37,642 bases of DNA from JBDSKH01 sp035556655 (GCA_035556655.1 DATMFW010000016.1:1-37642); one strand, 5' to 3'; counted from the stretch's first letter, positions 24,149 to 32,455 are shown. The notes: generated by a model from the letters alone, not told the origin. Numbers and translations: made by a program.

Positions 24149-25635
24149 CAGGTCCTCCTGCGTCGCATCGGACGGTCCACCGTCCACTCGAGATCACCGA
24201 GCGGGTTCTCGGCGGTCGCCCCCGACGCGGCGTAGCGCAACGCCGACAGGAACGAGTCGGCCCAGTGCGTGACGTCGTTCTCGCGCACGCGCTTGCGCAG
24301 CGATTTCATGCGCTTGCGCCGCTCGGCGTGGGGCATGTCGATGGCGCGCACGATCGCATCCTTCAGCCCGTCGATGTCGTGCGGGTTGATCAGCAGCGAG
24401 GCCTTCAGCTCATCGGCCGACCCGGTGAACTCGCTCAGCACGAGCACCCCGTCGAGGTCGGATCGCGCGGCCACGTACTCCTTCGCGACCAGGTTCATGC
24501 CGTCGCGCAGTGCCGTGACGAGCATCACGTCGGCGGCGAGGTAGAGCGCCGCCATCTCCTCACGCGGGAAGCCGTGGTGCAGGTAGCTGACCGCCTGGTG
24601 ACTGATCGTCCCGTAATCGCCGTTGATGCGCCCCACGGTGAGCTCGATCTCGTCGCGCAGCTGCGCGTATGCCTCGACGCGCTCCCGGCTGGGGCTCGCC
24701 ACCTGCACGAGCGTCACATCCTCGACGCTCAGCCTGCCCTCGGCGAGCAGTTCGCCGAACGCCTTCAACCGGTGGCCGATGCCCTTGGTGTAGTCGAGCC
24801 GGTCGACGCCGAGCATGATCGTCTTCGGGTTGCCGAGGTCGTGCCGGATCTGCTGGGCCCGCGCCTGCACGTCGGGCCGCTGCGCGAGGGCCTCGAACGA
24901 GTCGACGTCGATGGAGATGGGGAAGGCCCGCGCCATGATGCGCCGGGCGTGCGAGGTCGCGGTGCCGGGCACCTCGATGAACGGGCTCTTCGTCGGATAC
25001 CCGAGCAGCCGGCGCACCGCCCGCGAGAAGTTGCCCGCGTCGGCCACGCGCTGGAACCCGATGACGTCGGCGCCGAGCAGGCCCTCGACGATCTGGATGC
25101 GCCACGGCAGTTGCGAGAAGATCCCATACGCCGGGAACGGGATGTGGTTGAAGAACCCGATCGTGAGGTCCCGGCGCGCGGTCCTCAACATGCGCGGCAC
25201 GAGCTGCAGCTGGTAATCCTGCACCCACACGGTCGCGCCGTCCGCCGCGATGCGGGCCGTCGCATCCGCGAATCGCTGATTGACCTCGACGTAGCTGTCC
25301 CACCAGACGCGGTGGTAGCCCGGCTGGGCGATCACATCGTGGTACAGCGGCCACAGGGTGTCGTTGCTGAAACCCTCGTAGTAGTTCTCGAGGTCGGCAG
25401 GGGTGAGCGGCACCGGGACGATGCGGATGCCGTCGTGATCGAAAGCCGGAAGGTCGATGTCGGGTTGACCCGCCCATCCCACCCATGCCCCGTCGGCGGA
25501 TCGCATGACCGGTTCCAGCGCCGTGACGAGGCCGCCTGGCGAGGCCCGCCATCCCTCGGTGCCGTCGTCGTGGACGACGTGGTCGACAGGCAGACGGTTC
25601 GACACGACGACGAAGGAGTACTTCTCGTCGGTCAT
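24148..25635 (-). CDS. otsA: Trehalose-6-phosphate synthase
   Basis: OtsA joins UDP- or GDP-glucose with glucose 6-phosphate. The 495-residue GT20 enzyme begins near V-V-S-N-R-L-P-V, has W-V-Q-D-Y-Q-L-Q-L-V-P near residue 128 (where E. coli has H-D-Y-H-L), G-V-D-R-L-D-Y-T-K-G near 245 and R-D-G-M-N-L-V-A-K-E-Y near 340, covering donor and acceptor sites. ATG 25635 lies 7 nt after TACCGT and has only a weak GAAAG, so it may be leaderless. Operon otsA-otsB. Confidence 0.96.
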   Translation of the reverse strand: MTDEKYSFVVVSNRLPVDHVVHDDGTEGWRASPGGLVTALEPVMRSADGAWVGWAGQPDIDLPAFDHDGIRIVPVPLTPADLENYYEGFSNDTLWPLYHDVIAQPGYHRVWWDSYVEVNQRFADATARIAADGATVWVQDYQLQLVPRMLRTARRDLTIGFFNHIPFPAYGIFSQLPWRIQIVEGLLGADVIGFQRVADAGNFSRAVRRLLGYPTKSPFIEVPGTATSHARRIMARAFPISIDVDSFEALAQRPDVQARAQQIRHDLGNPKTIMLGVDRLDYTKGIGHRLKAFGELLAEGRLSVEDVTLVQVASPSRERVEAYAQLRDEIELTVGRINGDYGTISHQAVSYLHHGFPREEMAALYLAADVMLVTALRDGMNLVAKEYVAARSDLDGVLVLSEFTGSADELKASLLINPHDIDGLKDAIVRAIDMPHAERRKRMKSLRKRVRENDVTHWADSFLSALRYAASGATAENPLGDLEWTVDRPMRRRRT

Positions 25636-25642
25636 GTCTTTC

Positions 25643-25714
25643 ACGGTATCAGCGGTGCCCCGACACGACCTGGGGGTTGCGGTGACCGTGCGGGGCATTC
25701 ACGCCCACTAGGTT
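25643..25714. promoter_or_regulatory. Divergent -10 boxes of otsA and the isomerase gene
   Basis: On the minus strand TACCGT (25648-25643) is 7 nt before the otsA ATG. On the plus strand TAGGTT (25709-25714) is 8 nt before the ATG at 25723. The pair fits the leaderless pattern seen elsewhere in the window; no clear -35 is seen. Confidence 0.45.
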
Positions 25715-25722
25715 GGACCGAA

Positions 25723-26604
25723 ATGATCTCCATCGGCATGAGCACCTCCTGCGTGTACCCGCAGGGGGTCGAGACGGGTTTCCGCGTCGGCCGGCTCGCC
25801 GGATACGACGGCATCGAGGTCATGGTCACCGGCGACGCCGCCACTCAGAGCGCCGACTCGCTGCTGCGGCTGCGTGACAAGTACGCGCTGCCGATCCTCG
25901 CGATCCATGCGCCCGTGCTGCTGCTCACCACGAACGTGTGGGGCCGCGATCCGGGGGTCAAGCTGCTCCGTTCGGCACAGATGGCGGCCGAGGTCGGTGC
26001 GAAGCACGTGGTCGTGCATCCGCCGTTCCGCTGGCAGGCCGGATACGCGACCAACTTCGAGCGCATCGTGCGCGAGGTGCACGACGAGACCAGCGTCGAC
26101 ATCTGCGTCGAGAACATGTTCCCGTGGAAGATCGGCGGCAAAGCCCTGAAGGCGTACGCGCCCTCGCCCGACCCCCTCGACCTCGACGTCGACGCGATGA
26201 CGCTCGACTTCTCGCACGCCGCTCTCTCGGGCCGGGACTCGCTCGAGATGGCGATGGCGATGGGCGATCGGCTGCGGCACATCCACCTCTGCGACGGCCG
26301 CAAGTCGGCCGACGAGGGCAACATCTTCGATGAGCACCTGGCGCCCGGCCGCGGCACCCAGCCGGTCGCCGAGACGCTGCAGTTCCTCGGCGCGCAGAAC
26401 TGGGACGGCATCGTCGTCGCCGAGGTCGTCACCCACAAGATGCGCAGCGCCCGCAAGAAGATGGACGTGCTGATCGAGAGCGTCGCGTTCGCACGCGAGC
26501 ACCTGCAGCAGGACCACGCGGTGCGCGAGCCGCTGCCGGTTCCCGGCGGGGGCGAGTTCTCGGGGCGCGCCGTGCGGCGGGCGGAGCGGCGCGCGCGGGG
26601 CTGA
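25723..26604 (+). CDS. Sugar phosphate isomerase/epimerase family TIM-barrel protein
   Basis: The 293-residue protein has the AP-endonuclease-2-type TIM barrel of xylose-isomerase-like enzymes. Likely metal and active-site residues are seen in I-H-A-P-V near residue 65, V-V-H-P-P-F near 103, I-C-V-E-N-M near 127, L-D-F-S-H-A near 162 and H-I-H-L-C-D-G near 186, with E-H-L-A-P-G-R-G shortly after. The C-terminal 30 residues are Arg-rich. No neighbour names a substrate: otsA diverges from it and two small membrane protein genes follow. Function beyond the fold is unknown. Confidence 0.8.
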   Translation: MISIGMSTSCVYPQGVETGFRVGRLAGYDGIEVMVTGDAATQSADSLLRLRDKYALPILAIHAPVLLLTTNVWGRDPGVKLLRSAQMAAEVGAKHVVVHPPFRWQAGYATNFERIVREVHDETSVDICVENMFPWKIGGKALKAYAPSPDPLDLDVDAMTLDFSHAALSGRDSLEMAMAMGDRLRHIHLCDGRKSADEGNIFDEHLAPGRGTQPVAETLQFLGAQNWDGIVVAEVVTHKMRSARKKMDVLIESVAFAREHLQQDHAVREPLPVPGGGEFSGRAVRRAERRARG

Positions 26605-26666
26605 TCCAACCTCCCCGTTCCATGCACGTCCGCTGAGCGGCACCCTCGCATCCGGCGCACCCGCGG

Positions 26667-26672
26667 TAGCGT
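26667..26672 (+). promoter_or_regulatory. -10 box of the small membrane protein pair
   Basis: TAGCGT ends 6 nt before the GTG at 26679 with no ribosome-binding site between, the leaderless arrangement. Confidence 0.45.
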
Positions 26673-26678
26673 TGTCCC

Positions 26679-26870
26679 GTGGCCGCACGCAAGTACATCT
26701 TCAACACCGGCGTCCTCGGCGCGTTGTTCTCGTTCTTCGGGCTCGCACGCACGACCAAGAACGGTCCGCGCGACTGGCGCCTGGTCCTGATGTGGATCAG
26801 CGCGGCCCTCGCCCTGGCGATCGCCATCGGCACGGTAGCCCAGCAGGACAAGATCGAAGAGGACAGGTGA
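26679..26870 (+). CDS. Small membrane protein, unknown function
   Basis: The 63-residue product starts with GTG directly behind a -10 box. It has one clear membrane segment near residues 35-54 (L-V-L-M-W-I-S-A-A-L-A-L-A-I) and a weaker hydrophobic stretch near 8-21, followed by a charged tail. I do not recognise it. Its stop overlaps the next gene as GTGA, so the two small proteins are probably made together and may interact. Confidence 0.7.
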   Translation: MAARKYIFNTGVLGALFSFFGLARTTKNGPRDWRLVLMWISAALALAIAIGTVAQQDKIEEDR

Positions 26871-27160
26871 CTCACATCATGTACGGACCCGGCAACTTCA
26901 TGCAGATCTTCGGATTCTTCTGGGCCTCGCTGACCGGCTTCGTGTTCTTCCTGATCTGGGTCGCGGTGCTGCTGCTGCTGGTGCGCTTCCTGCTCATCGG
27001 GACGCGCGCCGCGAAGCTCTACCTGCGCAGCAACGGCGAGCACGACGGGCTGCTTCCGCAGCGGGCCACCAGCGCGACGACGCCGGCGCCGGCGGCTCCC
27101 GCAACGACGACTCCGGCCACCAAGCCGGCGCCGCGTCCGCGCACCCCGAAGGTTCCGTAG
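26867..27160 (+). CDS. Small membrane protein with Ala/Pro/Thr-rich tail, unknown function
   Basis: The 97-residue product has one long hydrophobic segment near residues 13-44 (F-F-W-A-S-L-T-G-F-V-F-F-L-I-W), a short basic stretch and then about 35 residues rich in Ala, Pro and Thr with Lys/Arg at the end. The GTG at 26867 overlaps the upstream stop; ATG 26879 is an alternative start. No family recognised. It converges on the GntR regulator gene with only 2 bp between stops. Confidence 0.68.
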   Translation: MTHIMYGPGNFMQIFGFFWASLTGFVFFLIWVAVLLLLVRFLLIGTRAAKLYLRSNGEHDGLLPQRATSATTPAPAAPATTTPATKPAPRPRTPKVP

Positions 27161-27162
27161 CC

Positions 27163-27894
27163 CTACGCAAGGAACCCGCGCAGCAGCGCCGCCGACCCCT
27201 CGAGGTGCTCGCGCATGGCCTCGGCCGCGCCCTCCTCGTTGCCCGACAGGATCGCCATCACGATTTCCTCGTGCTGCCGGTTGGAATGCTCGATGTTGCG
27301 CGTCAGCAGCGGGAAGCTGTCGAGCAGCTCGTTGACCCGCGTCCGGTTGTCGGCCATGAGATGTACCAGCGAGGGTACCCCCACGATCTCGCCGATCGTC
27401 AGGTGCAGGCGCGAATCCAAACGCCGGTAATCGGCGGCGGATGCGGCCCGCACCTCCCCGAGACGCGTCCAGAGCACCGCGCGCGCGTCACCCTCGAGTG
27501 TGCGAGTCGCTGCGGCTCGCGCCGCCCCGACCTCGAGGATCTCGCGGAGCCCCAGCAGGTCGTCGAGCTCCCCGGCGGTCGGCGGCGTGAGCGGTGCCAC
27601 GGGGGGATCCGGCAGCGGGTCGCTGACGAACGTCCCGCCGTAACGTCCCCGGCGTGCGGTCAGGTACCCGGCGTCGGCGAGCTCGCGGATCGCCTCGCGC
27701 ACGGTGTCGCGGCTGACGGAGAACCGCAACGCCAGCTCGCGCTCGGAGGGCAGCGTCTCCCCCGGCGGGACGACCCCGAGCCGGATGGTCTGCATGAGGC
27801 GCGAGATGGTGTCTTCCAGCGAGTTGCCGGAGCGCAGGGGGCGGAAGACGGCCTCATCGAGACTGGCGGTTCCGGCGTCCGTTGTGTCGCTCAT
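27163..27894 (-). CDS. FadR-type GntR regulator of the gamma-glutamylation operon
   Basis: The 243-residue protein has a winged helix-turn-helix (about 25-95; F-S-V-S-R-D-T-V-R-E-A-I-R-E-L) and an FCD ligand domain with the metal residues in D-S-R-L-H-L, Q-H-E-E-I and R-E-H-L-E. It is the last gene on the strand of the glutamine-synthetase-like operon, 31 bp after the short-chain dehydrogenase. It most likely controls that operon and the divergent permease through the dyads at 32337-32368. Confidence 0.88.
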   Translation of the reverse strand: MSDTTDAGTASLDEAVFRPLRSGNSLEDTISRLMQTIRLGVVPPGETLPSERELALRFSVSRDTVREAIRELADAGYLTARRGRYGGTFVSDPLPDPPVAPLTPPTAGELDDLLGLREILEVGAARAAATRTLEGDARAVLWTRLGEVRAASAADYRRLDSRLHLTIGEIVGVPSLVHLMADNRTRVNELLDSFPLLTRNIEHSNRQHEEIVMAILSGNEEGAAEAMREHLEGSAALLRGFLA

Positions 27895-27925
27895 GAGATC
27901 TCGCGCTGTGCGCTCCTCGATCAGC

Positions 27926-28699
27926 CTAGAGGGGGGTGACGTAGGCGGCGCTGATACCGCCGTCGACGAGGAACGTCGAGCCGGTGATGAACGACGCGTC
28001 GTCGGAGGCGAGGAACGCGACCGCTGCAGCGAGCTCCTCGGGCTCGGCGAACCGTCCGACAGGCACGTGCACGAGCCGGCGCTGGGCGCGCTCCGGGTCC
28101 TTGGCGAACAGTTCCTTCAGCAGCGGCGTGTTCACCGGTCCGGGGCAGAGCGCGTTGACGCGGATGCCCTGCCGAGCGAACTGCACCCCGAGCTCGCGGG
28201 ACATGGCCAGCACGCCGCCTTTCGAGGCGGTGTACGAGATCTGCGAGGTCGCCGAGCCGAGTACCGCCACGAAGGATGCCGTGTTGATGATCGAGCCACG
28301 GCCGGCCGGCACCATGTGCCGCAGCGCCGCGCGCGAGCAGAGGTACACGCTGGTGAGGTTCACCAACTGCACCCTGTCCCAGGCGGGCAGCTCGGTGGTC
28401 TCGATCGAGTCGTCGTCGGGCGGCGAGATGCCGGCGTTGTTGAACGCGATGTCGACCGACCCGTACCTGGCGGCGGCCTCGTCGAACAGGGTGTCGACCT
28501 CGCCCTTGTCGGTGACATCGACCTTGACGAACATGCCCTCGACCTCCGCGGCGGCCGTCTCACCGGCCTCGACGCCGATGTCGCCGATCACGATGTTCGC
28601 GCCCTCGGCGTGCAGGCGCTTCGCGGTGGCGAAGCCGATACCGCTGGCACCCCCGGTGATGACGGCGGTGCGACCGGCGAGTCGCTGGGTGAGGTCCAT
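27926..28699 (-). CDS. Short-chain dehydrogenase, NAD-type
   Basis: The 257-residue SDR has TGGASGIG at 15-22, N-N-A-G at 88-91, and catalytic Y-T-A-S-K with Tyr156 and Lys160. Asp40 at the end of the second strand predicts NAD(H), which fits an oxidising role. In this operon it is the only candidate to oxidise an alcohol, as expected if the substrate is gamma-glutamylethanolamide. Routine annotation as 3-oxoacyl reductase would be misleading. ATG 28699 follows GGAAAGGA. A hairpin repeat separates it from the aldehyde dehydrogenase gene. Confidence 0.87.
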   Translation of the reverse strand: MDLTQRLAGRTAVITGGASGIGFATAKRLHAEGANIVIGDIGVEAGETAAAEVEGMFVKVDVTDKGEVDTLFDEAAARYGSVDIAFNNAGISPPDDDSIETTELPAWDRVQLVNLTSVYLCSRAALRHMVPAGRGSIINTASFVAVLGSATSQISYTASKGGVLAMSRELGVQFARQGIRVNALCPGPVNTPLLKELFAKDPERAQRRLVHVPVGRFAEPEELAAAVAFLASDDASFITGSTFLVDGGISAAYVTPL

Positions 28700-28718
28700 G
28701 TGAGTCCTTTCCTGGGCT

Positions 28719-28757
28719 GGTTTCAATACGCGTCCGCTGCGTGGGCGCTACTCAACC
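28719..28757. repeat. GGTYGAG...TYGARACC hairpin repeat, copy 2, supplies a stop codon
   Basis: This 39-bp copy reads on the minus strand from GGTTGAGTAG to GTATTGAAACC. The ALDH reading frame enters it, so the last two sense codons and the TAG stop of that gene lie within the repeat. Confidence 0.7.
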
Positions 28758-30139
28758 GGCGGGGTGGTGGCGAAGAAGACGTTCTTGGCGTCGGTGAAGG
28801 CGAGTGCGGCATCCGGACCGAGCTCGCGGCCGAGGCCGCTCTGCTTCGCGCCGCCGAACGGGGTCGTGTACCGCACGCTGGAGTGCGAGTTCACACTGAT
28901 GGTTCCGGACTGGATGGCGCGCGCCACCCGGATGCCCCGCCCGAGATCGTTGGTCCAGATCGAGCCCGAGAGCCCGTAGATCGAGTCGTTGGCCAGGGCG
29001 ATGGCATCGGCCTCGTCGTCGAACGGCAGCACGCTGACCACAGGCCCGAAGATCTCCTCGACCGCCACGCGATCGGTGCGGGATGCCGGCAGCAGCACCG
29101 TGGGCGCCATCCAGAACCCGGGACCCTCCGGCGCCGAACCACGGAACGCGACGACCCCCGCCGGAACATCGAGGAAGGATTGCACGCTTTCCCGGTGCTC
29201 TTTCGAGATCAGGGGTCCCATCTCCGTGAGTTGGTCGGCGGGGTCGCCGACCCGGAACGCCTTGACCGCCGGCTCGAGCAACTCGAGGAACCGGTCGAGC
29301 ACCGACCGCTCCACCAGGATGCGGCTGCGGGCACAGCAGTCCTGCCCCGCGTTGTCGAACACCGCGCCGGGTGCCATCGCGGCAGCGCGCTCGAGGTCGG
29401 AGTCGGCGAACACCACGTTCGCGCTCTTGCCTCCGAGCTCGAGGGTGACGGGTTTGACGAGCTGCGCGGCGCCGGCGGCCACCCGCTTGCCCACCTCGGT
29501 CGACCCGGTGAACACGATCTTCGCGACCTGGGGGTGGGTGACGAACCGCTCCCCCACGACCGAGCCGCGGCCCGGCAGCACCTGGAACAGTCCCTCGGGC
29601 AGACCCGACTCGAGTCCGAGTTCTCCGAGGCGGATCGCGGTGAGCGGGGTCCAGTCGGCCGGCTTCAGCAGCACGGCGTTTCCGGCGGCGAGCGCGGGCG
29701 CGAATCCCCACGACGCGATCGTCATCGGGAAGTTCCACGGCACGATCACCCCGATCACGCCCAACGGCTCGTGGAAGGTGACGTCGATGCCGCCGGCCAC
29801 GGGGATCTGCTGCCCGATCAGCCGCTCGGGCGCGCCGGCGTAGTAGTTCAGCACGTCGCGGACGTGCCCCGCCTCCCAGCGCGCCGAGCCGATCGGGTGC
29901 CCGGAGTTGCGCACCTCCAGCTGCGCGAGCTCCTCGTTCGCGGCATCGACGGATGCGGCGAACCGGCGCAACGCGGCCGCCCGGTCCGCGGGCGGCAGAG
30001 CTGCCCATGCACGCTGGGCGACCACCGCTCGCGCGACCGCGGCATCCACCTCTTCCAGCGGGGTGTGCGCGACCTCCTGCAGAACGGATTCGTCGGCCGG
30101 GTTGATCACGGTGGTCGAGCTTGTCGAGACCCCGCTCAT
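28748..30139 (-). CDS. NAD-dependent aldehyde dehydrogenase, gamma-glutamyl pathway
   Basis: The 463-residue ALDH has V-P-W-N-F-P near 133-138, catalytic Glu234 in L-E-L-G-G-K and nucleophile Cys268 in G-Q-D-C-C-A, so it should be active. In the proposed pathway it oxidises gamma-glutamyl-aminoacetaldehyde to gamma-glutamylglycine. ATG 30139 overlaps the amidohydrolase stop as ATGA. Residues 3-9 are encoded by a hairpin repeat copy (30113-30131), and the stop codon lies in another, so both ends are repeat-derived. A GTG at 30109, just past the repeat, could be the ancestral start. It is somewhat shorter than most ALDHs at the N-terminus. Confidence 0.92.
   Translation of the reverse strand: MSGVSTSSTTVINPADESVLQEVAHTPLEEVDAAVARAVVAQRAWAALPPADRAAALRRFAASVDAANEELAQLEVRNSGHPIGSARWEAGHVRDVLNYYAGAPERLIGQQIPVAGGIDVTFHEPLGVIGVIVPWNFPMTIASWGFAPALAAGNAVLLKPADWTPLTAIRLGELGLESGLPEGLFQVLPGRGSVVGERFVTHPQVAKIVFTGSTEVGKRVAAGAAQLVKPVTLELGGKSANVVFADSDLERAAAMAPGAVFDNAGQDCCARSRILVERSVLDRFLELLEPAVKAFRVGDPADQLTEMGPLISKEHRESVQSFLDVPAGVVAFRGSAPEGPGFWMAPTVLLPASRTDRVAVEEIFGPVVSVLPFDDEADAIALANDSIYGLSGSIWTNDLGRGIRVARAIQSGTISVNSHSSVRYTTPFGGAKQSGLGRELGPDAALAFTDAKNVFFATTPPVE
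30113..30131. repeat. GGTYGAG...TYGARACC hairpin repeat, copy 3, inside the ALDH start
   Basis: This 19-bp minimal copy consists of the two ends only: GGTCGAG, four or five bases, and GTCGAGACC. It lies wholly inside the first ten codons of the aldehyde dehydrogenase gene and is translated as G-V-S-T-S-S-T. Confidence 0.6.
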
Positions 30140-30891
30140 GCCCTCACGCTCCGGTGCTCACGGGCGGCGTGGACCAGTCCGGCGAACAGCCGTACATCCT
30201 CCGCCGCATCCTCTTCGGGGTGCCACTGCACGGCGACGCCGAACGGCACACCCTCCAGTTCGATGGCCTGAATGGTGCCGTCCTCGGATCGGGCGGTGAC
30301 GCGCAGGCCGGCCCCGACATCCGCCACCGCCTGATGGTGGTAGCTCTTCACGTCGAGTTCGCCGGCGCCGTCGAGGAGTTCGGCGATCTCGCCGCCCTCG
30401 ATCGCGACCCGGTTGGTCGCGAAGTTCCCGCCGCCCTTGTTATAGCGGTCGTCGCCGACCACGTCGGGCAGGTGCTGCACGAGAGTGCCGCCGCGGTTCA
30501 CGTTGAGCACCTGCAACCCGCGGCAGATGCCGAGGAACGGCACCTCGTGCTCGATCGCGGCGCTGAGCAGCGCGTCCTCCCAGGCATCGCGCATCGCGTT
30601 CCGGGGGTCGGTCTTCTCGTGACGCTCCGCGCCGTAGGTCTCGGGGGCGACATCGCCGCCGCCGGTGACGATCAGCCCATCGAGTGCACCGACCACCTGG
30701 GCCGCGATGTCGGCGTCGACCGGCTCCTGCGGGGGCAGCAGCACGGCGATGCCGCCCGCCCGCGTCACCGCGTCGATGTAGATGGCGGGAAGGAAGGACG
30801 CGGTCACGTCCCAGACGCCGGTTTGCGCGCGCTGGCGGTACGAGGTCAGCCCGATGAGGGGGCTCGACACGCCGGGATCAGAAGCGCTCAA
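30136..30891 (-). CDS. Class I glutamine amidotransferase-like gamma-glutamyl hydrolase (PuuD family)
   Basis: The 251-residue protein is a stand-alone hydrolase of the PuuD type with Cys123 (G-I-C-R-G-L-Q), His224 and Glu226 (Q-W-H-P-E-E) as catalytic trio. It should split the gamma-glutamyl amide at the end of the pathway and return glutamate. By homology it would be called gamma-glutamyl-GABA hydrolase, but no putrescine oxidase is encoded here. The start is unsure: TTG 30891 overlaps the ligase gene by 14 bp; GTG 30870 is an alternative. Confidence 0.88.
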   Translation of the reverse strand: MSASDPGVSSPLIGLTSYRQRAQTGVWDVTASFLPAIYIDAVTRAGGIAVLLPPQEPVDADIAAQVVGALDGLIVTGGGDVAPETYGAERHEKTDPRNAMRDAWEDALLSAAIEHEVPFLGICRGLQVLNVNRGGTLVQHLPDVVGDDRYNKGGGNFATNRVAIEGGEIAELLDGAGELDVKSYHHQAVADVGAGLRVTARSEDGTIQAIELEGVPFGVAVQWHPEEDAAEDVRLFAGLVHAAREHRSVRA

Positions 30892-32242
30892 AGCCCCGCA
30901 CCCTCTCCCAGTCGGTTACCGCGGCGTCGTAGGCGGCCAGCTCGACGCGCGCGTTGTTCAGGTAGTGGGCGACCACGTCATCCCCGAAGGCCTTCTTCGC
31001 GACGTCGGATGCGGCGAACAGATCCATCGCCTGCCGCAGGGTCGACGGCACCCGCGGCTTGTCGCTGGTGTAGCCGTTGCCGGCGAGCATCGGTTCCAGC
31101 TCGAGCTCGTTCTCGATGCCGTGCAGTCCGCCGGCGATGATCGCCGCGACCGCGAGGTACGGGTTCACGTCTCCCCCGGGCACCCGGTTCTCGACCCGCA
31201 GGCTCGGCCCGTGCCCGACCACGCGCAGCGCGCAGGTGCGGTTGTCCAGGCCCCACGCCACGGCGGTGGGGGCGAACGAGCCCTCCACGAAGCGCTTGTA
31301 CGAGTTGATGTTCGGGGCGAAGAACAGCGTGAGCTCGCGCATGGTGGCGAGCAACCCGGCGGTCCAGTGCTGCATGAGCGTGCTGAAGCCGTGCTCCTCG
31401 TCGCCCGCCATGACCGCCTCGCCCGTCAGCGACCGCACGGACAGATGGATGTGGCAGCTGTTGCCCTCGCGCTCGTTGAACTTCGCCATGAACGTCAGCG
31501 ACTTGCCGTGCTGATCGGCGATCTCTTTGGCGCCGTTCTTGTAGATCGTGTGGTTGTCGCAGGTGCCGAGCGCGTCGGTGTACTTGAACGCGATCTCCTG
31601 CTGCCCGAGGTTGCACTCGCCCTTGACGCCCTCGCAGTACATGGCGGCGCCCTCCATGCCGAGCCGGATGTCGCGCAGCAGCGGTTCCATGCGCGTCGAG
31701 GCGAGCACGTTGTAGTCGATGTTGTAGTCGCTCGACGGAGTCAGCCCCGTGTAGCCCTTCGCCCAGGCCTCGCGGAACGTGTCGTCGAACACGATGAACT
31801 CGAGCTCGGTCGCGGCGAGCGCCGTGAGACCCGCCTTCTCCAGACGCGCCAGCTGGGTGCGCAGCACCTCGCGCGGGCTCTGGATGAGGGGCTCGTCTTT
31901 CGTGGACGTCAGATCGGCCATCAGCATGGCGGTTCCCGGAAGCCACGGAACGAGCCGCAGCGTGTCGAAGTCGGGCTTCAGGACCATGTCGCCGTACCCG
32001 GTCTCCCAGCTGGAGAGGGTGTAGCCGCCGACGGTGTTCATCTCGACGTCGACGGCGATCAGGTAGTTGCAGGCTTCGGCGCCGTGGGCGGCGACCTCGT
32101 CCTGGAAGAGCCGCGCCGAGACCCGCTTGCCGACCAGCCGCCCCTGCATGTCGGGGAACGCCAGCAGCACGGTGTCGATCTCGCGGGCGTCGATGCGCGT
32201 GTTCAGCTCATCGAGGGTGAGGTTTCCGGAACGCACGCCCAT
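30878..32242 (-). CDS. Glutamine-synthetase-like gamma-glutamyl-amine ligase (GlnA4/PuuA type)
   Basis: The 454-residue protein has the GS-I fold: E-L-E-F at 146-149, N-S-C-H-I-H-L-S at 261-268, N-S-Y-K-R-F-V near 315 and N-R-T-C-A-L-R near 336. The D-G-S-S loop that forms the ammonium site of true glutamine synthetases is absent; the region near 65-85 reads E-M-N-T-V-G-G-Y-T-L-S-S. So it likely couples an amine, not ammonia, to the gamma-carboxyl of glutamate. With an ethanolamine-type permease across the promoter, ethanolamine is the best guess, as for GlnA4 of Streptomyces coelicolor. ATG 32242 has a GGGAGA ribosome-binding site. First gene of the operon. Confidence 0.88.
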   Translation of the reverse strand: MGVRSGNLTLDELNTRIDAREIDTVLLAFPDMQGRLVGKRVSARLFQDEVAAHGAEACNYLIAVDVEMNTVGGYTLSSWETGYGDMVLKPDFDTLRLVPWLPGTAMLMADLTSTKDEPLIQSPREVLRTQLARLEKAGLTALAATELEFIVFDDTFREAWAKGYTGLTPSSDYNIDYNVLASTRMEPLLRDIRLGMEGAAMYCEGVKGECNLGQQEIAFKYTDALGTCDNHTIYKNGAKEIADQHGKSLTFMAKFNEREGNSCHIHLSVRSLTGEAVMAGDEEHGFSTLMQHWTAGLLATMRELTLFFAPNINSYKRFVEGSFAPTAVAWGLDNRTCALRVVGHGPSLRVENRVPGGDVNPYLAVAAIIAGGLHGIENELELEPMLAGNGYTSDKPRVPSTLRQAMDLFAASDVAKKAFGDDVVAHYLNNARVELAAYDAAVTDWERVRGFERF

Positions 32243-32262
32243 GTGTCTTCTCCCACCTTGCT

Positions 32263-32295
32263 GGTTGAGCAGCGGCGCAACCGTGTGTCGAAACC
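32263..32295. repeat. GGTYGAG...TYGARACC hairpin repeat, copy 4, in the ligase leader
   Basis: This 33-bp copy runs from GGTTGAGCAG to TGTCGAAACC and lies 20 bp before the ligase ATG, within its inferred 5' untranslated leader of about 80 nt. The RNA hairpin would sit just ahead of the ribosome-binding site. Confidence 0.65.
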
Positions 32296-32331
32296 CGACC
32301 TTTGCCACCGGCCTCTGCCGCCGATTCTCAC

Positions 32332-32368
32332 AGCATACGTAACAAACCGTTTACGTCTAAAGGTAGAC
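32332..32368. promoter_or_regulatory. Operator-like dyads and promoter between ligase operon and permease
   Basis: The 213-bp divergent gap has an AT-rich core. ACGTAA (32337-32342) and TTACGT (32351-32356) form a perfect dyad with an 8-nt spacer; GTCTA (32355-32359) and TAGAC (32364-32368) form another. TATGCT on the minus strand (32337-32332), with TTAGAC 17 nt further up, can be the ligase promoter, so a protein bound here would cover it. The GntR regulator at the operon's end is the natural candidate. I cannot resolve the permease promoter. Confidence 0.5.
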
Positions 32369-32455
32369 ACGAAGTACCAATGAGCGCCATTCTCTCTTCA
32401 AGCGTGGACGGCGTCGTCTCAGGTGCTGTTCACTCCCCCTGCGGAAAGGACTGGA

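Noticed and set aside
24265..25722. Open frame upstream of and continuous with the isomerase gene
   Set aside because: The part before 25723 is antisense to otsA. The isomerase fold starts at the ATG directly behind a -10 box.
27704..30271. An 855-codon open frame on the plus strand
   Set aside because: It lies antisense to the SDR and ALDH genes, which have clear catalytic motifs. The translation is low-complexity with no domain. Long antisense frames are normal in DNA with GC-rich third positions.
30136..32242. Calling these genes puuD and puuA of putrescine breakdown
   Set aside because: No PuuB-type amine oxidase is nearby, an SDR takes its place, and the permease looks like the ethanolamine type. 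Polyamines remain possible but less likely.
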